Notes: generated by a model from the sequence alone, not told the origin. 64,000 nt of DNA from a virus (IMGVR_UViG_3300030339_000003:1-64000); one strand, 5' to 3'. Positions 22,939-30,656 are shown, counted from the first letter of the stretch. Program-made: numbers and translations.

Positions 22939-23372
22939 TTCATTTCCTTAGTTGCAATATAGTGTTTAGTTGAAAGGTCCGGTTTAAAAGAAGCCCAATC
23001 AAATTCAACCGGTGTTCTTTTAAATCCACGGTTACTGCGACGGACATACCATTTATTCAATAACTGTCCAGCGTAACATAACTCGTAATTGGAATAAAGA
23101 TCAGGGCTGTTATACAGCTCGACCGATAATTCATTGGTTTTGTTGTGTTTCTTTAACTGCAGCTTAGTGACTTTACCAACTGGTTGATGAACATTCGGGG
23201 CATAGGTATCGTAAACTGCTAACGTACCTTCGCTAATCATCTTATCCAAATTACGGATAACTGATTTGGTCAAACGATTGATCATGTAGCCTAAACGCAT
23301 TACACCTTTAGACTGATAAACATTGTTAGGTGTAAACCCTACAATTACGGCATCTACAATTTCGTTTTCCAT
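22935..23372 (-). CDS. Paralogous small protein, member 1
   Basis: 145 residues. It shares with the 98-residue protein upstream the order: a helix ending Ile-Ser/Asp-x-Gly-Thr-Leu, Val-Gly-Lys-Val-x-x-Leu-x-Leu-x-Lys, a Glu-Leu strand, and Lys-Trp-Tyr-Val. So these two are paralogs. The longer copy has extra N- and C-terminal sequence. Soluble. Function unknown. Confidence 0.6.
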   Translation of the reverse strand: MENEIVDAVIVGFTPNNVYQSKGVMRLGYMINRLTKSVIRNLDKMISEGTLAVYDTYAPNVHQPVGKVTKLQLKKHNKTNELSVELYNSPDLYSNYELCYAGQLLNKWYVRRSNRGFKRTPVEFDWASFKPDLSTKHYIATKEMK

Positions 23373-23381
23373 CGTATTACC

Positions 23382-23678
23382 TTAATAGATCCAAACGTAC
23401 CATTTATGAGGAGCATCGTAAGCCGTATTTCGTTCTAAGTTGAACGATGGTTTCCAACCAGGATGACGGTCTAATTCCATCCCTAGTGTGTTCGTGTTCT
23501 TATGGAGACGTAGGGTTTTTACTTTCCCAACAACGTCGTGTTCAACACCCCAACCTGCGTGCACTAATAATGTGCCTGCATCAATTTGTTCTTGGAGTTC
23601 TTTTGTCACAGACCGTTTAAGTTTGTGTGGACCAACGAACAATACGTTTTTGTAACTGATTACTTCTTTACCGGACAT
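23382..23678 (-). CDS. Paralogous small protein, member 2
   Basis: 98 residues and the shorter paralog of the gene at 22935. It keeps the Ala-Gly-Thr-Leu, Val-Gly-Lys-Val-Lys-Thr-Leu-Arg-Leu and Lys-Trp-Tyr-Val blocks. It is the first gene of its unit; the ATG follows a GGGGTAG stretch and the octamer at 23721 lies 43 bases upstream. Confidence 0.6.
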   Translation of the reverse strand: MSGKEVISYKNVLFVGPHKLKRSVTKELQEQIDAGTLLVHAGWGVEHDVVGKVKTLRLHKNTNTLGMELDRHPGWKPSFNLERNTAYDAPHKWYVWIY

Positions 23679-23720
23679 TTTACTACCCCTATGAAAATAT
23701 ATCGTGAGCTATACTTATAG

Positions 23721-23728
23721 ATAATGTA
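23721..23728 (-). promoter_or_regulatory. Early-type octamer promoter (TACATTAT, minus strand)
   Basis: The minus-strand context is AGTTC-TACATTAT-CTATAAG, one base from the best copies. It lies between the 23761 hairpin and the 23678 start codon. No convincing leader stem-loop is seen. Confidence 0.5.
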
Positions 23729-23760
23729 GAACTAAAATACTTTATACATTAACATTATAC

Positions 23761-23780
23761 TACTAGGGTTGCCCCTAGTA
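23761..23780. terminator. Terminator-like hairpin
   Basis: A perfect 8-bp stem (tactaggg / ccctagta), extended by a few A:T pairs, after the stop of the coiled-coil protein. The good U-run (GTATATGTATTTTTT) is on the plus strand, not the minus strand, although both neighbours are minus-strand genes. Confidence 0.5.
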
Positions 23781-23796
23781 GTATATGTATTTTTTA

Positions 23797-24231
23797 TTAT
23801 GGCGCTGTGGTAGTCTTTGCTTTAGAGCTTTTTGTACGTGGAACGACTTTCTTCTTAGCTTTGATGGCTTCGAGTTCAGCCGGAAGTTTTCCTAATTCAA
23901 CTTTAATTTGTTTCAGCAAAGAGCTGTTACTAAAGTCTAGGTCTTCCTGTACCTTTGTTGTGAGCTTAGTACTTTGATTGTCGATATCATCCAAAATGAA
24001 GCGGATGTTTTCATTAAGTCGGTCAATCTTTTCATCAGTTGCAACTGATTGGGTATCAATGGCACTCAAATAGATTTCCAATTGATCCAAACGTGTTGCG
24101 ATACTTCCAAACTTGCGTTCAAACATCCTTTCAAAATCATAAGGCGTCATGAACATACAGACGTACTTATTCCAAAGTACAAACAAGATGAGTACTGACA
24201 AACCCCCCGTTAAAACTTGTAAATAAATCAT
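23797..24231 (-). CDS. Membrane-anchored coiled-coil protein
   Basis: The ATG at 24231 has GGAG 6 bases upstream and is preferred to 24243. The 144-residue product has one N-terminal hydrophobic segment (about 3-22) and a long predicted coiled coil (about 35-125) with regular Leu/Ile spacing. The tail is basic and Lys/Thr/Ala rich. The layout suggests a membrane-tethered spacer or scaffold. No family recognised. Confidence 0.65.
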   Translation of the reverse strand: MIYLQVLTGGLSVLILFVLWNKYVCMFMTPYDFERMFERKFGSIATRLDQLEIYLSAIDTQSVATDEKIDRLNENIRFILDDIDNQSTKLTTKVQEDLDFSNSSLLKQIKVELGKLPAELEAIKAKKKVVPRTKSSKAKTTTAP

Positions 24232-24263
24232 ACAATACTCCATGCTCGGTTATAAACATAATA

Positions 24264-24443
24264 TTAGTTAGATGAGCTGGTTGTATATACAATACGATAA
24301 AGTACTTCAAACATTTCTAAACTTAAATGAGGAAGAAATACTGGTACGCTATTAATGTTAAAAGTATAATCTCTAACTTGTGATACTACATTACACATCA
24401 ATGTTGGACCAAAGACACATATCGGTAATTTTTTATTATTCAT
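24264..24443 (-). CDS. Possible 59-residue protein
   Basis: The start at 24443 (Met-Asn-Asn-Lys-Lys) is a guess. The open frame reaches 24527, but the upstream part would cover the 24475 terminator and overlap the next gene. No ribosome site is clear. The product is small with two Cys and a Pro-Val-Phe-Leu-Pro segment. It may be a real small gene. Confidence 0.4.
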   Translation of the reverse strand: MNNKKLPICVFGPTLMCNVVSQVRDYTFNINSVPVFLPHLSLEMFEVLYRIVYTTSSSN

Positions 24444-24474
24444 TATTTTAACCAAAAAATAAAAGAAGGAGGTC

Positions 24475-24494
24475 ATCCCTCCTTTCGGAGGGGT
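24475..24494 (-). terminator. Terminator hairpin
   Basis: A stem of 8 pairs including one G:U (around ccctcc / ggaggg) with a 4-base loop, directly after the stop of the 142-residue gene. On the minus strand ACCTCCTTCTTTTATTTTTTGG follows, with a displaced U-run. Confidence 0.7.
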
Positions 24495-24495
24495 A

Positions 24496-24924
24496 TTAAA
24501 GTGATTGACAGTTAACGTGTGTGACATAAGTTAACTTAGATTGGTCGGCAATTGTTTTCAATTCAAAGGTACGATTACAAGTAGGTCCTCTTAATGCGTA
24601 CAACATCCTTGGAGCGTAGTTAGGTTCTGGAGTTAAGATAGCACAGACTTTTCCATGATAACCGTCAGCACCGTTTGATGTCGTTACGCGTACGTTTTTA
24701 AAGCGACCACAGACTAATGACTCATCCGGGATCTGACATTGTAATAAAGGACCTTCTTCATTTAACGTAACCCAACCTGCATTGCGTATAAATCTATTGA
24801 ATACTTTATTTACATTCTGGTTTAATTTTACATTACAGTCTTTACCTATTTTGGTGTTATCAAAGATAGTAACGTGAAAAGCTTTGGGATCGTCTAGACA
24901 TCTCCCGTCTATTTGAATATACAT
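24496..24924 (-). CDS. Unknown Cys-containing 142-residue protein
   Basis: A soluble beta-rich protein with about seven Cys (near 9, 30, 63, 72, 93, 116 and 139), an unusual number for this genome. It could bind metal or be exported, but no signal peptide is visible. AAAGGA lies before the ATG. It is the first gene after a strong leader stem-loop. Confidence 0.6.
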   Translation of the reverse strand: MYIQIDGRCLDDPKAFHVTIFDNTKIGKDCNVKLNQNVNKVFNRFIRNAGWVTLNEEGPLLQCQIPDESLVCGRFKNVRVTTSNGADGYHGKVCAILTPEPNYAPRMLYALRGPTCNRTFELKTIADQSKLTYVTHVNCQSL

Positions 24925-24946
24925 TGGTTCTTTCCTTTAAGTTAAA

Positions 24947-24978
24947 TCATTAAGAATAATTTTCTTTATTATTAATGA
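24947..24978 (-). promoter_or_regulatory. 5' leader stem-loop
   Basis: The 7-base arms tcattaa / ttaatga continue after one mismatch by 5 more A:T pairs, with a 6-base loop. It lies 22 bases before the 24924 start codon. The octamer consensus is not clear upstream here (GCCTAATTTATGAG on the minus strand is a poor match). Confidence 0.5.
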
Positions 24979-25017
24979 CTCATAAATTAGGCAAAAAATA
25001 AAGCACATAAAAAAGAA

Positions 25018-25037
25018 CCCCTCCGGTTAAGGAGAGG
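25018..25037 (-). terminator. Terminator hairpin
   Basis: A 7-bp stem (cccctcc / ggagagg, one G:U on the RNA) with a ggttaa/TTAACC loop. The minus-strand read continues TTCTTTTTTATGTGCTTTATTTTTT, giving both an immediate and a displaced U-run. Confidence 0.75.
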
Positions 25038-25093
25038 TGGGGCAATAACTTCCCCGGGGGTAATTTATCCCTTTCTTATTTATGCGCTTTAAT

Positions 25094-25117
25094 AACCGGT
25101 AGTGTTACCTACCGGTT
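25094..25117. terminator. Strong hairpin after the membrane protein gene
   Basis: A 9-bp stem (aaccggtag / ctaccggtt) 9 bases after the stop at 25127. No U-run follows at once, so together with the 25018 hairpin it may form a tandem transcript end or protect the 3' end of an abundant mRNA. Confidence 0.55.
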
Positions 25118-25126
25118 TGATGATGA

Positions 25127-25972
25127 TTACATCCAGGCAGTCAGTTCAGCAGTCGCCGCAGGAATAGCTGACACTTCGGCATCAGCAATATCTACGTTAC
25201 CATTGTTTGACCAGCTTTTGTAGAACGCCGCACCCTGAGTTGCACCGACACCAACGCCCATACCCAGGGCAGAAGCAACCACGTTAGCGATCAACGGGTT
25301 CAGTGTTTTCAGGAACGCAACTTTGTCGAACAGGTAATCGGTACCGAAGTACGCCACAGCGACGCCACCAATACCAGCGCCTACAGTTTCATACGATACA
25401 CCCGCAGATGTATAGATAGAAATACCGGCACCCAGCGCAGCAGAAACAGATGCGATAACTTTAGGTTGCAGCCAGTTGTTTTCTTCACCAGTGAAGGTTT
25501 CAGTTGGAGCTTCTACATTGGAGATTGCGTGTTTGCTACTGTTGAGGCCCAGCGCGTTCAGCAGACGGATTTCTGCTTCGGTACGTGAGGTGCCAGCTTT
25601 CAGATCTTTTTCGTATTGGGAAAATTGTGTATTCAGCATATCGACGCTCTGCATTTCTTCAGGAGTTAAGACTTCGCCATTGGCGATGCGATTATTAATT
25701 GAAGCTTGACCGGAACGAAGCGCTTTAACTTGCGCCGATGATGTTGACGTTGCTTCTTTGGCATAAAGTGCTTTCAGCGCTTTAACTGTATATTTGGTGC
25801 CCAACGCCGAATTGATTTTGTTGATGAATTCGCCATGGTGCTGAGTTTCAACATCTTCGACTAATGATGTTGCGACACTGGTATCAATAGATGCGTCGTC
25901 GATATTTTCAGCGCGCATACGAGTTACTACTGCAACAGTTTCGTTGATGATCAGTTCGAGTGGAGTTGTCAT
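25127..25972 (-). CDS. Abundant-type Ala/Gly-rich membrane protein
   Basis: 281 residues. The N-terminal ~165 residues are helical, polar and soluble. The C-terminal part has three Ala/Gly-rich hydrophobic segments (about 171-188, 195-210, 226-250) and a short acidic tail. Codons are richer in G+C than the surrounding genes; a hand count of 25201-25320 gives about 53% G+C, against about 30% at 26281-26340. It stands alone between its own octamer promoter with leader stem-loop and its own tandem hairpins, which suggests high early expression. No family is recognised. It could be a membrane-remodelling or injected protein, but this is a guess. Confidence 0.72.
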   Translation of the reverse strand: MTTPLELIINETVAVVTRMRAENIDDASIDTSVATSLVEDVETQHHGEFINKINSALGTKYTVKALKALYAKEATSTSSAQVKALRSGQASINNRIANGEVLTPEEMQSVDMLNTQFSQYEKDLKAGTSRTEAEIRLLNALGLNSSKHAISNVEAPTETFTGEENNWLQPKVIASVSAALGAGISIYTSAGVSYETVGAGIGGVAVAYFGTDYLFDKVAFLKTLNPLIANVVASALGMGVGVGATQGAAFYKSWSNNGNVDIADAEVSAIPAATAELTAWM

Positions 25973-26011
25973 TACAATATCCTTAAAAAAGTGAAATAAG
26001 TTAATTGATAA

Positions 26012-26036
26012 ATAAAGATAAATACTGCATCTTTAT
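26012..26036 (-). promoter_or_regulatory. 5' leader stem-loop
   Basis: The perfect 8-base arms ataaagat (26012-26019) and atctttat (26029-26036) with a 9-base loop start 8 bases after the octamer. They lie 40 bases before the 25972 start codon. Confidence 0.55.
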
Positions 26037-26044
26037 ACACCTAA

Positions 26045-26052
26045 GTAATGTA
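26045..26052 (-). promoter_or_regulatory. Early-type octamer promoter (TACATTAC, minus strand)
   Basis: The minus-strand context is AGATC-TACATTAC-TTAGGTG, the same octamer as at 7846. It drives the single-gene unit for the Ala/Gly-rich membrane protein. Confidence 0.65.
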
Positions 26053-26101
26053 GATCTGAAAATAACTATAATCTAATTTTAAACAAATATAATAAGACGT
26101 T

Positions 26102-26133
26102 TATTATCCCTATCCTCACGGATAGGGATAATA
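26102..26133 (-). terminator. Terminator hairpin
   Basis: A perfect 14-bp stem around ccctatcc / ggataggg with a 4-base loop after the stop at 26146. The minus-strand read continues ACGTCTTATTATATTTG, a weak displaced U-rich run. It ends the long 34507-26146 unit. Confidence 0.75.
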
Positions 26134-26145
26134 GTAAGTTAAAAT

Positions 26146-26724
26146 TTAAAGATCTATGTCGACAATCAAAGCCATAACCCTTTTGGGAGACAACGGCCCA
26201 TATTTGTTATCCCGGTCACCCAAATAATAAACCGCTTCTGTTTGACGCAACCAATTACTATCAAATTTCTCAATAGTGATTCGCAAGTTGTGAAGTTTAG
26301 ATGTTTTAGCAATACTTAAATGTGCGTGATTATTTTTATCGATATATTTAAATGAACCATCTTCAAAACATGTTTCATGATAGATCATGGCACCGGGTGT
26401 AGTTGGGTGCTCGTCATCATGATAAACTGAAAGATACTGTTGACCGCCAATGCCGCGTAACAAATGATTAAGATTATCTTTTAGATTATTGTCGGCTTTA
26501 AGCATATCAGGAATAGCTAAAGCATCTAATTCTAAATGATTTAAGAAATGCTCTAATAGTGTGCTGAGTAACCCATTCCTTAATCCAGTTTCAATAAAGA
26601 TTCTTGAAGCGGGATGCTCTTGCAGGTAAATATAAGCTTTATCATCGTCAGCCGAAATAATGTATTGACGACCATTAACTTTTGCATTCCAAAGACCTGC
26701 GCTATTGAATTTTAATTCAATCAT
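26146..26724 (-). CDS. Unknown 192-residue protein
   Basis: A soluble alpha/beta protein. Features include Asp-Asp-Asp-Lys in the N-terminal strand region, Tyr-His-Asp-Asp-Glu-His and Tyr-His-Glu-Thr-Cys in the middle, and a terminal Ile-Val-Asp-Ile-Asp-Leu. His and Asp clusters could bind metal, but no known motif is complete. It is last in the unit, 5 bases after the ATP-grasp gene. Confidence 0.6.
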   Translation of the reverse strand: MIELKFNSAGLWNAKVNGRQYIISADDDKAYIYLQEHPASRIFIETGLRNGLLSTLLEHFLNHLELDALAIPDMLKADNNLKDNLNHLLRGIGGQQYLSVYHDDEHPTTPGAMIYHETCFEDGSFKYIDKNNHAHLSIAKTSKLHNLRITIEKFDSNWLRQTEAVYYLGDRDNKYGPLSPKRVMALIVDIDL

Positions 26725-26728
26725 TGTG

Positions 26729-27442
26729 TTAACCTTTAATTAATTGTTGGAAACGTGTTGAGATAATTGCATAATACAAATAAGGTGGGACGTTCTCATA
26801 AGCGCCTAATGAGAAACCTTCATTAACTTCTACCAACCCCCACTGACCGTTGATTAATCCCATATCAAAACTTCCTACGGTATAACCCCTTACCCGTAAT
26901 AACGTCATGATATCTTTAATAATAGGAATTAATTCTTTTGATCCATCAGAACAATAAAACGTATCGTTTTTGTAATACACTCGGCACTCGTCGGTAATGC
27001 TAGCTACGGCAGCAGAATAGATTTCAACCTTTGGACTAAATGCATCAAAGTAAAGGTTAGAAGTCGAATGCGCAATGTAACCGGTAAACAGTTTTAACAC
27101 TTTCACTGGCTTAATAAAACGAGGCAAAGTGGATTCGTCTAACTTACCCATCGTTGTTTTAATGATATCGCGGTGTAAATATTGCTTGAGGTAATCGGGA
27201 TAGTCGTTAGGGATAGGTAAATCTTTCTTATACTTTCTTAACGTGTGTTTAACAAAGTCAATATCGCCTGCCGCAAAAGCTAATTTATCAGGCAAAGACT
27301 TCCGAATGATTTCTTTACTCCCCACTAATTCAACAATAAGTTTTAATTCAGCAACATGAGCTTGGATATAATCCTTTAGTATTTGTTCTTCTTTATCTAA
27401 CTTACCTGTACCATGTTGTTCTAACCAAACCATTTTCCACAT
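26729..27442 (-). CDS. ATP-grasp-like protein
   Basis: 237 residues. The C-terminal block Tyr-Thr-Val-Gly-Ser-Phe-Asp-Met-Gly...Trp-Gly-Leu-Val-Glu-Val-Asn-Glu-Gly (about 191-212), followed by Phe-Ser-Leu-Gly-Ala-Tyr, is the ATP-grasp catalytic strand and loop as seen in DUF4343-type phage proteins. The acidic Asp, Glu and Asn would bind the metal ions. ATP-grasp enzymes join an acid to an amine or thiol through an acyl phosphate. The substrate is unknown; a ligase that modifies a protein or small molecule is inferred. AAGGAG precedes the ATG. Confidence 0.72.
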   Translation of the reverse strand: MWKMVWLEQHGTGKLDKEEQILKDYIQAHVAELKLIVELVGSKEIIRKSLPDKLAFAAGDIDFVKHTLRKYKKDLPIPNDYPDYLKQYLHRDIIKTTMGKLDESTLPRFIKPVKVLKLFTGYIAHSTSNLYFDAFSPKVEIYSAAVASITDECRVYYKNDTFYCSDGSKELIPIIKDIMTLLRVRGYTVGSFDMGLINGQWGLVEVNEGFSLGAYENVPPYLYYAIISTRFQQLIKG

Positions 27443-27452
27443 ACATAACTCC

Positions 27453-27479
27453 TTACCTTACCCACTTAGGGTAAGGTAA
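27453..27479 (-). terminator. Hairpin overlapping a ribosome site
   Basis: A perfect 11-bp stem (ttaccttaccc / gggtaaggtaa) between the 2H gene stop and the ATP-grasp start. Its left end overlaps the AAGGAG ribosome site of the ATP-grasp gene, so folding could lower that gene's translation. No U-run follows, so it is more likely a regulatory or stability hairpin. Confidence 0.55.
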
Positions 27480-27484
27480 TATGT

Positions 27485-27916
27485 TTATTCGCAATCACGA
27501 ACGTGTTCGTAAGTAAAGATGACTTCTTTACCAAGCCAATTAGCCAACTCAGTATTAATCTTAATTAAATCAAAACGAGTAGGGTCGTACACCAAAGACA
27601 TGTGCAATAACAACGTAGAATAAGAATGAGTATAACCTGCGTCTGTTAAGCGTCTGAATTCCTGTTGTAAGCCCACGCTATGCAGTTCTGCTACAATTGC
27701 ATCGCCCAGTTCTTTAAACCCAATGATGGTGGCTTTAAAGAGCACGTGCGAGTTAATATCACAACGTGGTTCATCACATTCTGATTTATCATACATCAGC
27801 GTAATATGAAACGGATAAGTGGTAGCGGGCTGTATGCTCAGATCGGTTAATGCTGTTTTTAATTGCTTTTCGGTTTCTTCAAGTAGGTTAACCGATATGT
27901 ACCCCAGCTTTGGCAT
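27485..27916 (-). CDS. 2H phosphoesterase (possible anti-CBASS Acb1-like)
   Basis: 143 residues with the two defining motifs of the 2H fold: His37-Ile-Thr39-Leu and His105-Met-Ser107-Leu, each followed by a Tyr-Asp. 2H enzymes cut or join 2',3' or 3',5' phosphodiester bonds in RNA or cyclic nucleotides. The small size and the phage setting fit both 2'-5' RNA ligase/cyclic phosphodiesterase types and the phage anti-CBASS enzyme Acb1 (T4 57B type). The sequence alone does not decide which. Its start overlaps the 187-residue gene upstream by 29 bases. Confidence 0.78.
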   Translation of the reverse strand: MPKLGYISVNLLEETEKQLKTALTDLSIQPATTYPFHITLMYDKSECDEPRCDINSHVLFKATIIGFKELGDAIVAELHSVGLQQEFRRLTDAGYTHSYSTLLLHMSLVYDPTRFDLIKINTELANWLGKEVIFTYEHVRDCE

Positions 27917-28451
27917 GTTGGTTCCTCAAATGTTTAATGGTCTTATACATAACATTTTGATTACGCTTTTGCTTACGGTACTTTGAACTTACCTTTAAAT
28001 ACTTACGCAATCCAACAGGTAACACCAGGCCATGTTTCTTTAACACATAGTCAATAAAGATGGATCTTGACGGAGCATTATTAAAGTAACCTGTTAAACT
28101 TAAATAAGAATTAAAAGGATTACCCGAATAAAAGGTGGGCTCTTCATCAGCCACTTTATTAACTTTCAGTTCCTCAACATCAAATGCAGTAATGCCGTCG
28201 GGGAAATAAGCATCGTGTATGTAACCATCGTCAGTAATATACACGTGGAAAGGACCCACATTAATCGTGGGCGTTAATCCATAGCCAATCGCAATACGTT
28301 CTACTAATAAAGCCATGACATGACAATCCCCACTGTTAATGATTCCAGGGATTGAAAGTTTCGACTTATTACCCTCAGCGATATACAATAATTCAAATTC
28401 TTGAATTAAGCTATCAATGATCGATTTGTATAACTTTCTTTTAGGGCTCAT
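27888..28451 (-). CDS. Unknown protein with possible Cys-His-Asp triad
   Basis: The ATG at 28451 is chosen, although a TTG at 28463 is in frame. About 187 residues. The block Ser-Gly-Asp-Cys-His-Val-Met-Ala begins a helix, and Gly-Pro-Phe-His-Val-Tyr-Ile...Ile-His-Asp-Ala begins strands. A Cys at a helix start followed by strand His and Asp is the layout of papain-like/transglutaminase-like hydrolases. This is suggestive only. The C-terminus is strongly basic (Lys-Tyr-Arg-Lys-Gln-Lys-Arg). The start overlaps the RNase HI stop. Confidence 0.55.
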   Translation of the reverse strand: MSPKRKLYKSIIDSLIQEFELLYIAEGNKSKLSIPGIINSGDCHVMALLVERIAIGYGLTPTINVGPFHVYITDDGYIHDAYFPDGITAFDVEELKVNKVADEEPTFYSGNPFNSYLSLTGYFNNAPSRSIFIDYVLKKHGLVLPVGLRKYLKVSSKYRKQKRNQNVMYKTIKHLRNQHAKAGVHIG

Positions 28452-28947
28452 ATCCTGCGTCAATCTCCGTTACACCAACACTTGCCGCTTTAGCAAGAAC
28501 GTCAACCATTTCATTATACTTATCGCCTGTGTGTGCTTTGACTTTGTGGAAATAGATTTTGTTTTCCTTAATCAAAGGATAAGCACGTTGCCACAAGTCC
28601 AAGTTCTTGATAGGTTTCTCTGCACCTGTTTCCCAATCAACACGTACCCAATTCTTACGCTTCCATCCATGAATCCATTTCATCAATCCATCTTTGGCGT
28701 AATTGGAATCAATATAGATGTCAAAGGTTTTGTTAGGACCAAATTCCTCTAAAGCTTTAATAACAGCTAAAAGCTCCATACGGTTATTGGTTGTCTTAAT
28801 AAACCCACCGCTTAATTTAAGTTCGGTGTTTTCATCGATAGGGATAACACAGCCCCAACCACCAGGCCCAGGATTAGGTGAAGCACTACCATCGGTATAA
28901 ACTACGATAGACTTATCTTTAGCAGGCTCTTCATATTTAGCCGTCAT
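28441..28947 (-). CDS. rnhA: Ribonuclease HI
   Basis: 168 residues. It cuts RNA in RNA-DNA hybrids, useful for primer removal. The catalytic acids are Asp19 (Tyr-Thr-Asp-Gly-Ser), Glu58 (Asn-Arg-Met-Glu-Leu), Asp80 (Ile-Asp-Ser-Asn-Tyr) and Asp149 (Met-Val-Asp-Val-Leu-Ala), matching E. coli Asp10, Glu48, Asp70 and Asp134. His139 in Ala-His-Thr-Gly is the usual helper. A short N-terminal extension is present. It lies in one unit with the DNA ligase. Confidence 0.95.
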   Translation of the reverse strand: MTAKYEEPAKDKSIVVYTDGSASPNPGPGGWGCVIPIDENTELKLSGGFIKTTNNRMELLAVIKALEEFGPNKTFDIYIDSNYAKDGLMKWIHGWKRKNWVRVDWETGAEKPIKNLDLWQRAYPLIKENKIYFHKVKAHTGDKYNEMVDVLAKAASVGVTEIDAGYEP

Positions 28948-28962
28948 AACGATCCTTATAGT

Positions 28963-28984
28963 TTAGGGGGCTTTCACCCCCTAA
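28963..28984. terminator. Intergenic hairpin
   Basis: An 8-bp stem (ttaggggg / ccccctaa) between the 534-residue gene stop and the RNase HI ribosome site. It lacks a minus-strand U-run, so it may be an mRNA stability or partial termination element. Confidence 0.5.
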
Positions 28985-28993
28985 GTTTATTGA

Positions 28994-30598
28994 TTAAAAA
29001 TCAAAACCATCTTCGCTATATGGGTGACAAACAGAATTTGCCATATGCGCAAAACGATTTTCAGGTGGTAACATCAAACGGATTTGGCGAGCATGTTCTG
29101 AAATATCAAAACGACGACCAATTGTTGAAACAACATCATCCAGAATTTGATCAGCCATCGTACCTTGAATACGGCCTTTAAACAAATCTATATTGAGGTT
29201 CTCAATAATTTGTGTGCGTAAAGTATAAAAATCGCTAGCTGGGCGAGAAGCTAATGGGGGTGGAGTCATAAATGGTCGTGGACCATTGTTGTATGGGTGA
29301 TTAATGCCCGACCCGTTATCTGGTTTATAAACAAAGATTTTGTCACCTGGGGTGTAATTAGATTTCATTACAAACCCTTCGGTACTGCGAACCGCGGTAA
29401 TTTCTTGGTTATCCGTTACGCGGAATAAGTTGATGTCAAACATAGATTGAATATCGAAATCGTACGCACCATTTAAATAAATGGCACTGTTATCAGCGGT
29501 ACGATAAGACGTGTCTTTAACCGTCAAACTTTTCGCGTCTGAATTTAACGTAATCCCTTTAAGAGAAGAATTTTGAACATCAAATAAATTCAAGAACCCT
29601 TGATAGTTAAAATAGTTAAAATTGACCACATTAGAACCAATAACGCGGAACTGATGCGTATTGATATTCACGTTTTCTAATACTGAATTTTTAATAGTGC
29701 CTTGGTGTCTTGAGTTTTCAATATTACACCCAAACAGCATACTGTTAATGATATTCAAATTCTTTACAGTATGCATTGTGTGACCAAAACGGAAATTATT
29801 TTCTTTTGGTAAACGCAAGCTGCTGTTAACTAAAAGACATTTATTTACTTTCTGATGTTCGATTGAGTTATTGCCTTTAAATGCGACGTTAACCAATTCA
29901 CTATTAACTGCCCACGTTATATTAGCAATACGGCCAGCCAACAAATCGACATCAAAATAATTCCATTTATCATGACCTTCGGTGTCAATAGTCATGGACG
30001 AGTCATTGTCTAATAAAAGAATCTGATAAACAACTTTTTGGTCGCCATCAATTTTTTGTTTTAGATTATCAACCAGAGCCGACCCTGTGTCTCTGCCGAT
30101 ACCTGGAATGGTAATGGAATAGACGTACAGATCAAATTTGCATTTGAGCGGTTGTGTGTCTTTTGGGGAATATTTTTCCCGAGCGGTTTTACTGTTTGCC
30201 AGGGATTCAAATGTCCCGAACAATCTAATAAAACTGTAGAATTCCATTCCCATCTCAATGCCGCTAACAATTGGGGTAATGGTTGCACCATTGATGACAA
30301 GTTTACTTGATTTTTCATTTTCATTCAAACGTTTTTTACGCATCCAGCCTTCGGGCATTCTGAATGATAACACTTTATCCAGTTCGAGTTCGGAAATAGC
30401 TTTGAAATTGAGTTTAGCTGTTTTGATTGACTCTTCAATAACGCCCATATCGGCTATTTTATTTTCACCAAACTTTGGTTCTGCGGTTACTTTAATTTCA
30501 GTAACAGTTTCAGCAGCAACTACTTCAACTACTGGTGAGTCAATAGTAACCTTAACTTCTTTGTCAGCAACTTTAACGATTTCTTTAGACTTAGCCAT
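28994..30598 (-). CDS. Unknown protein with a parallel beta-helix-like middle
   Basis: 534 residues, unrecognised. The N-terminus is low complexity (Lys/Val/Glu/Thr rich, 1-50). Residues about 260-390 are a run of short Asn- and Ser-rich strands (Val-Lys-Asn-Leu-Asn-Ile-Ile-Asn-Ser; Ile-Lys-Asn-Ser-Val-Leu-Glu-Asn-Val-Asn-Ile), as in right-handed beta helices. The C-terminus has a Pro-rich linker (Pro-Phe-Met-Thr-Pro-Pro-Pro-Leu) and a charged helix. It sits in a replication/repair unit, yet looks more like a structural or binding protein. Confidence 0.6.
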   Translation of the reverse strand: MAKSKEIVKVADKEVKVTIDSPVVEVVAAETVTEIKVTAEPKFGENKIADMGVIEESIKTAKLNFKAISELELDKVLSFRMPEGWMRKKRLNENEKSSKLVINGATITPIVSGIEMGMEFYSFIRLFGTFESLANSKTAREKYSPKDTQPLKCKFDLYVYSITIPGIGRDTGSALVDNLKQKIDGDQKVVYQILLLDNDSSMTIDTEGHDKWNYFDVDLLAGRIANITWAVNSELVNVAFKGNNSIEHQKVNKCLLVNSSLRLPKENNFRFGHTMHTVKNLNIINSMLFGCNIENSRHQGTIKNSVLENVNINTHQFRVIGSNVVNFNYFNYQGFLNLFDVQNSSLKGITLNSDAKSLTVKDTSYRTADNSAIYLNGAYDFDIQSMFDINLFRVTDNQEITAVRSTEGFVMKSNYTPGDKIFVYKPDNGSGINHPYNNGPRPFMTPPPLASRPASDFYTLRTQIIENLNIDLFKGRIQGTMADQILDDVVSTIGRRFDISEHARQIRLMLPPENRFAHMANSVCHPYSEDGFDF

Positions 30599-30630
30599 TT
30601 AAAAACATCCTATAAAAGTATAGTGGGTAA

Positions 30631-30656
30631 TAGGCAAGAGGTTACCCTCCCACCTA
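30631..30656. terminator. Intergenic hairpin
   Basis: An 11-bp stem on the minus-strand RNA (taggcaagagg / cctcccaccta, three G:U pairs) with a 4-base loop between the genes at 30684 and 30598. A short TACTTTTATAG follows. Terminator or stability element. Confidence 0.45.
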
